Shown here: one piece after another, positions 6,332 to 12,326 of the stretch | Numbering within the stretch: position 1 is the stretch's first letter | Layout of the letters: each line of letters starts with the position of its first letter | NCBI GenBank assembly: GCA_002386945.1 | Contig: DGKH01000046.1 | Location: forward strand, 282-12,607 | From: Proteobacteria bacterium UBA4575 | GTDB taxonomy: Bacteria; Pseudomonadota; Gammaproteobacteria; UBA4575 | DNA: 12,326 bases | Direction of reading: 5' to 3' | Position numbers and translations under genes: made by a program | Notes under the pieces: model-generated | Database searches by the model: none | Seen by the model: only the letters and a program-made list of their open reading frames with translations | What the model was told of the DNA's origin: nothing

Positions 6332-9300
6332 ATGCGTCTTCGTAAAGTTAAAATGGCGGGCTTCAAGTCCTTTGTAGACCCAACAACTTTAGTTTTCCCT
6401 AGCGATATGGTCGGTATTGTAGGGCCAAATGGTTGTGGCAAATCGAATATCGTAGATGCCATCCGCTGGGTCATGGGTGCGAGCAGTAAACACATCCGTG
6501 GTGAAACCTTAGATGATGTGATCTTTAAGGGTTCTAGTGGCCGTCAACCGGTAGGTCAGGCGAGTATTGAGCTGGTGTTCGATAACTCAGCAGGTAAGGT
6601 TGGTGGTCAATATGCCTCCTATTCAGAAATTGCAGTGCGTCGCCAAGTCGCACGTGATGGTCAATCAAAATACTTTCTAAACGGAAGCAGCTGTCGCCGG
6701 CGTGATGTAGTCGATATCTTTTTAGGTACAGGTCTAGGCCCACGCAGTTATGCCATTATCGAGCAGGGTATGATTTCGCGTTTGATTGATGCGAAACCTG
6801 AAGAGCTGCGCGTTTATCTAGAAGAAGCGGCTGGTATCTCCAAATATAAGGAACGTCGTCGCGAAACTGAAAATCGAATTCGCCATACACGTGAAAACTT
6901 AGACCGCCTGAATGATTTGATCGATGAGATCACTAAGCAGATTGCCCGTTTAAAACGACAAGCCAATACAGCTGAAAGATATAAAACCTTAAAGGGTGAA
7001 GAGCGCCGTACCAAGGCCGAGCTATTACTATTAAAGTTGCAAAAACTGCAGAAAGAATTAGTCCAGCAGCAAGCCATTCTCGAATCAAAGCAGACCGCCT
7101 TAGAAGAAAGTGTAGCGCGATTACGAGCGATTGAAGCGACTTTAGAGAAGCAGCGAGAACAGCACTCGACTAGTAATGAGAAAGTAAACGCAGTACAAGG
7201 CAAGTTCTATGAGATTGGATCTGAAATCTCACGATTAGAGCAAGCCATACAACATGCGACTGAAAGTAAGCAAAGACAGCAGCGTGAACTGCAAGACTTA
7301 ACGTCACAAATTGATCACATGCAGGCTGAGTTAAAGCAGCAGCATGAAGAGCAGGCTAGCGTTCGAGTAATAACCGAAGAGAAGGTAGAGGCCTTGCAAC
7401 AGCTAGAGGTCGAGGTTGCTGCTGCATCTGAAAAGCTAACAAGCTCACAAGGCGCAGAGCGAACATGGCGTGAGTCATGGGATGCACTGATGTCAGACAT
7501 TAGCAAGCCAAGTCATCAAGTAGAGCGACAGACACAACAAATGTCTTCGCTACAACAACAGATTGATCAAACCCGTCAACGCCAACAGAAATTTATTGAT
7601 GAGCGGAATCTGCACTCACAAGACCAGCAGGCGAGTGATCTGGAGCCTGCTACAGCGGCCCTGAAGCAGAGAGAAGAAGAGCTCAACACACGTCAAACTG
7701 AATTACAGCAACGTATCACTGAGATTGATAATACCCGCAGCCAGCTCAATCAGGAAAACCAACAGTTAGAGCAAATGGAAACCGATAGACGTGGTTTCCG
7801 TGAAGAACTGACTACCTTGCAAGCGTTGCAAAAAGCAGCCTTACAGGGGCAGCAGGAAGCGACATGGATTGAACAAAATCAGTTAAGTGATGCACCGATC
7901 CTAATCGATCAGATCGAAGTGGAAGCAGACTGGGAGAGTGCGGTTGAAACAGCCTTACAAGGCTATTTAGAGGCCGTTTGCACCTCAGATATTGCAGCAG
8001 TCGCAAATAACATTCAGGTCGATCAGCCAGCTCAGGTGATGTGTTATGACAGTTCCAATACCTCGGATGGCTCGATTAATGCTGAAACGTTAGCGAGCAA
8101 GGTGAAAAGTTCACTAGCGCTGAGTTCACAACTAGATCATGTCTTCATTGCCACTAGTCTAAGTGAGGCCTTGGCGATGCGTAATCGTTTGGCGGCACAT
8201 CAGTCAGTGATTACAGCTGATGGCATCTGGATGAGCGCCTCATGGCTACGCTTCAGTAAAGCAGATGATCAAGAACAGGGTGTTTTAAATCGCAAAGCCA
8301 ATATTACTGAGCTGCAGTCTAAGCTCAGTACTCAAGAATCTAAGATTGAGACATTACAGTCTCAGCTGTTAGCGACTAAACAACAGCTACAGCAAAACGA
8401 ACAAGCACGAGAGCAGGCACAGCAGGCGCATAACCAGGCCTTTCAGTTACATACTGAAAGTAAGGCTGGCCTACAAAGACAAAAGACGGCTATTGATCAT
8501 TGGCAACAACGTAATAGCTCATTGTCTAATCTTATTGATGAGGCAAATGAATTACTCGCGGGTTATCAGCGACAACTAGAGCAGGCAACCGATGAGCGTG
8601 CCTTAGCGCAAACTAGTTTAGATGGTTATCTGCGTAATCGAGAAGAGCTTGCTGAACGCAAAGATGGTTTGATCGTTGCACTAGAGCAAGCACGTGCACA
8701 GAGTACCGAATTGCAAAACCGTCGCCATGCACTACAGCTGGAAATTGAGTCTGGGCGTACGCGCTTAGCCACTTCAACCTCAGCGATTGAACGTATTGGC
8801 CAACAGATGACTCAGTCGAAACAACGTGTAGAAGAACTTAGCAGTCAGATTGGCGAAGTAGATAAGCCGATTGAGGAAATGAGTAGTCAGTTGAAATCTG
8901 AGCTTGCCAGTAGAGTTGAGGTTGAGCAGTCGCTACAGAAAGAGCGTGAGGCCTTAGCTGCCTTGGAACAGTCGATTCGTGCTGCTGAAGAACAACGAAT
9001 GGCGATTGACCAAGAAACTGGTGAACAGCGTGAGAAATTAAATCAAATACAAATGGACTCGCAGGAATCTAAGGTTCGTGCACAGACTATCGAAGAGCAA
9101 CTACAGGGCTTTGACTTCACGCATGAAGAACTAACTGAGCAATTAGCTGAAGAGGCTTCTTTAGAGCAGTGGGAGCAAAACGTTAGCGATCTGGAAGCTA
9201 AGATTAACCGTTTAGGGCCTATTAATTTAGCCGCTATCGATGAGTTTAAAGAACAGAGCGAACGTAAAGAGTATTTAGATTCACAGCATGAAGACTTAAC

Positions 9301-9829
9301 TAAAGCCTTAGAAACCTTAGAAGGTGCTATGCGTAAGATTGACCGTGAAACAAAGGATCGTTTCAAGGATACTTTTGATCGTGTGAATGCGCATATTCAA
9401 AGAATGTACCCACGCTTATTCCCTAATGGCAGTGCCTATCTTGAAATGGTCGGTGACGATCTATTGACGGCAGGTGTTGTCATTATGGCGCGTCCACCAG
9501 GCAAGCGAGTATCGTCTATCCAGTTACTGTCGGGTGGCGAGAAAGCATTGACTGCGGTTGCTCTGGTGTTGGCGATTTTTGAATTGAATCCAGCGCCGTT
9601 CTGTTTGCTCGATGAGGTTGATGCGCCATTAGATGATGCTAACGTTGGTCGATTCTGTGACTTGATTAAGGATATGAGTGATCAAGTTCAGTTTGTCTTT
9701 ATTACACATAATAAAACGACGATGGAGTACGCTGATCATTTGATGGGTGTGACCATGCATGAGCCTGGTGTTTCACGTTTAGTGTCAGTAGATATTGACG
9801 CTGCTGCTGAAATGGCAAATGCAAACTAA
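6332..9829 (+). CDS. smc: Chromosome partition protein SMC
   Basis: 1165-residue structural-maintenance-of-chromosomes ATPase, the core of the SMC-ScpAB condensin that compacts and segregates the chromosome. The N-terminal head (1 to about 160) carries Walker A GPNGCGKS (31-38), then GTGLGPRSYAIIEQG and the EEAAGISKYKERRRE motif. A long Gln/Glu-rich coiled coil follows, then the dimerising hinge at about 506-651 (with GYLEAVC), then the returning coiled coil. The C-terminal head has LSGGEKALTA (ABC signature, 1066-1075), Walker B ending in LLDEVDAPLDDANV (Asp1094, Glu1095) and a VFITHN switch histidine. Length is normal and no ATPase residue is missing. An SMC here, rather than MukB, sets the organism apart from enterics. 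scpA and scpB are not in the window. It is divergent from queF, with no convincing promoter visible in the gap, and is followed by zipA after 26 bases. Confidence 0.97.
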   Translation: MRLRKVKMAGFKSFVDPTTLVFPSDMVGIVGPNGCGKSNIVDAIRWVMGASSKHIRGETLDDVIFKGSSGRQPVGQASIELVFDNSAGKVGGQYASYSEIAVRRQVARDGQSKYFLNGSSCRRRDVVDIFLGTGLGPRSYAIIEQGMISRLIDAKPEELRVYLEEAAGISKYKERRRETENRIRHTRENLDRLNDLIDEITKQIARLKRQANTAERYKTLKGEERRTKAELLLLKLQKLQKELVQQQAILESKQTALEESVARLRAIEATLEKQREQHSTSNEKVNAVQGKFYEIGSEISRLEQAIQHATESKQRQQRELQDLTSQIDHMQAELKQQHEEQASVRVITEEKVEALQQLEVEVAAASEKLTSSQGAERTWRESWDALMSDISKPSHQVERQTQQMSSLQQQIDQTRQRQQKFIDERNLHSQDQQASDLEPATAALKQREEELNTRQTELQQRITEIDNTRSQLNQENQQLEQMETDRRGFREELTTLQALQKAALQGQQEATWIEQNQLSDAPILIDQIEVEADWESAVETALQGYLEAVCTSDIAAVANNIQVDQPAQVMCYDSSNTSDGSINAETLASKVKSSLALSSQLDHVFIATSLSEALAMRNRLAAHQSVITADGIWMSASWLRFSKADDQEQGVLNRKANITELQSKLSTQESKIETLQSQLLATKQQLQQNEQAREQAQQAHNQAFQLHTESKAGLQRQKTAIDHWQQRNSSLSNLIDEANELLAGYQRQLEQATDERALAQTSLDGYLRNREELAERKDGLIVALEQARAQSTELQNRRHALQLEIESGRTRLATSTSAIERIGQQMTQSKQRVEELSSQIGEVDKPIEEMSSQLKSELASRVEVEQSLQKEREALAALEQSIRAAEEQRMAIDQETGEQREKLNQIQMDSQESKVRAQTIEEQLQGFDFTHEELTEQLAEEASLEQWEQNVSDLEAKINRLGPINLAAIDEFKEQSERKEYLDSQHEDLTKALETLEGAMRKIDRETKDRFKDTFDRVNAHIQRMYPRLFPNGSAYLEMVGDDLLTAGVVIMARPPGKRVSSIQLLSGGEKALTAVALVLAIFELNPAPFCLLDEVDAPLDDANVGRFCDLIKDMSDQVQFVFITHNKTTMEYADHLMGVTMHEPGVSRLVSVDIDAAAEMANAN

Positions 9830-9855
9830 GTCTAACTACTGAGCGGGAGTACGTT

Positions 9856-10602
9856 GTGTCTGCGTTAGAGCTAAGACTATTAATGATCGTAATTGGGTTA
9901 CTGATTATTGTCGTGCTGTATATCTGGTATCGCGGTAGTCGCAACGACGATATTGTGAATATCTTTGAAGAAGATGACACCTTTCTTGATGATATACCGG
10001 ACTTTGATTCCTTCGATGAGCAGGAACCTGTTGCAGTGCCTGAGGATATGCGAGATGAATTTCAGGATGTCAGTCAAGACTTGCGCGAACAGGCAATAGT
10101 TAAACGCCAAGAGGAGCGTAAGAACCCAACTGTTGAAGGTAAAACAGTGGTGACTAAAAGCCGTAATGAAGAGATCGATGACAGTGAGAAGATCGTGGTC
10201 TTACATGTTGTTGCGCTGGATGGAGAAGCCTTTAGTGGCCCAGTGATCGAACAAATGATGGTGGAGCTAGAGCTTGAGTATGGTGATATGGGTGCGTATC
10301 ACCTTAATGTAAAACTGCAAGATCAGGCGCATAGCATGTATTGCGTTTTAAACATGTTTAAACCGGGTGCCTTTGACCCAGAAAATATGGATCTATTCAT
10401 GACGCAGGGATTGATCTTTATCCTGCGATTGCCAGGGCCTGAAGACGGCTTGAAAGCCTTTAATATTATGTACGAGCATGCCTGTCGTTTTGCCACGTTC
10501 TGTAATGGTGAAGTGCTTGATGATCGCCGCCAATTAATGAATGACGATACCTTGATGAGTCTAAAGGAGCACGTGCAGTTATTTAGTCTGCGTGCCGGTT
10601 AA
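9856..10602 (+). CDS. zipA: Cell division protein ZipA
   Basis: 248-residue inner-membrane divisome protein that tethers FtsZ to the membrane. An N-terminal transmembrane segment (about 7-25) with a very short periplasmic end is followed by basic residues (WYRGSRN). A linker (about 33-105) begins strongly acidic (NIFEEDDTFLDDIPDFDSFDEQEP) and becomes charged and mixed. The ZipA C-terminal FtsZ-binding domain (about 112-245) includes VVLHVVAL, FSGPVIEQMM, YCVLNMFKPGAFDPENMD and GLIFILRLPGPEDGLKAFNIM. It is clearly shorter than E. coli ZipA (328), and the missing length is in the linker, which here is acidic rather than Pro/Gln-rich. The GTG start is well supported by GGGAG (9845-9849), 6 bases upstream, and by placing the membrane segment right at the N terminus. 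It lies between smc and ligA, 6 bases before ligA. Confidence 0.95.
   Translation: MSALELRLLMIVIGLLIIVVLYIWYRGSRNDDIVNIFEEDDTFLDDIPDFDSFDEQEPVAVPEDMRDEFQDVSQDLREQAIVKRQEERKNPTVEGKTVVTKSRNEEIDDSEKIVVLHVVALDGEAFSGPVIEQMMVELELEYGDMGAYHLNVKLQDQAHSMYCVLNMFKPGAFDPENMDLFMTQGLIFILRLPGPEDGLKAFNIMYEHACRFATFCNGEVLDDRRQLMNDDTLMSLKEHVQLFSLRAG

Positions 10603-12326
<1,724 letters not shown>

Noticed and set aside
6814..7203. 129-codon minus-strand open frame inside smc, and a similar one of 107 codons at 9043-9366
   Set aside because: Both are antisense to the strongly conserved SMC head or coiled coil, and their Ser/Arg/Cys-rich composition is typical of shadows of Gln/Glu-rich coding.
7000..9200. CAG/CAA/GAG-rich, repeat-like composition across the middle of smc
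   Set aside because: This is codon usage of a Gln/Glu-rich coiled coil; there is no fixed repeat unit or array.

Overview
The window reads as an ordinary, densely packed chromosomal segment of a gammaproteobacterium. ZipA is essentially confined to that class, and the gene order hisS-yfgM-bamB-der and smc-zipA-ligA is the familiar gammaproteobacterial one. The chromosome-organising ATPase is a true SMC rather than MukB, which argues against enterics and their close relatives. QueF is the short single-module form rather than the ~280-residue two-module form of E. coli. I cannot name a genus. Ten protein genes fill nearly all of the window, the first (hisS) and last (ligA) cut by its ends. I see no tRNA, rRNA, CRISPR array, insertion sequence or phage gene, and no gene-free stretch longer than about 50 bases.

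Layout: (1) 1-3941, plus strand: the 3' half of hisS, then yfgM, bamB and der, with gaps of 4, 11 and 47 bases, almost certainly one transcript. It couples histidyl-tRNA synthesis, outer-membrane protein assembly (BamB with the periplasmic chaperone partner YfgM) and ribosome maturation (Der). (2) 3961-5124, plus strand: a class I PLP-dependent aminotransferase 19 bases after der, probably the last gene of that transcript. (3) 5140-6280, minus strand: queF followed by cysZ, convergent with the aminotransferase across only 15 bases. (4) 6332-12326, plus strand: smc, zipA and ligA, joined by gaps of 26 and 6 bases: chromosome organisation, divisome anchoring and DNA ligation.

In E. coli, hisS-yfgM-bamB-der and cysZ-zipA-ligA are separate loci. 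Here they are adjacent, with cysZ in the inverted pair and split from zipA by queF and smc. Four genes (yfgM, bamB, zipA, ligA) start with GTG, all at tight operon junctions.

The least ordinary sequence is at two gene junctions. At yfgM/bamB a near-perfect hairpin puts the yfgM stop codon in its loop and the bamB Shine-Dalgarno in its stem. At bamB/der a long inverted repeat begins at the end of bamB, and its 5' arm has a second possible partner touching the der start codon; der itself has no visible Shine-Dalgarno. Both suggest translational coupling, but this is inference. I found no credible new biological system here.
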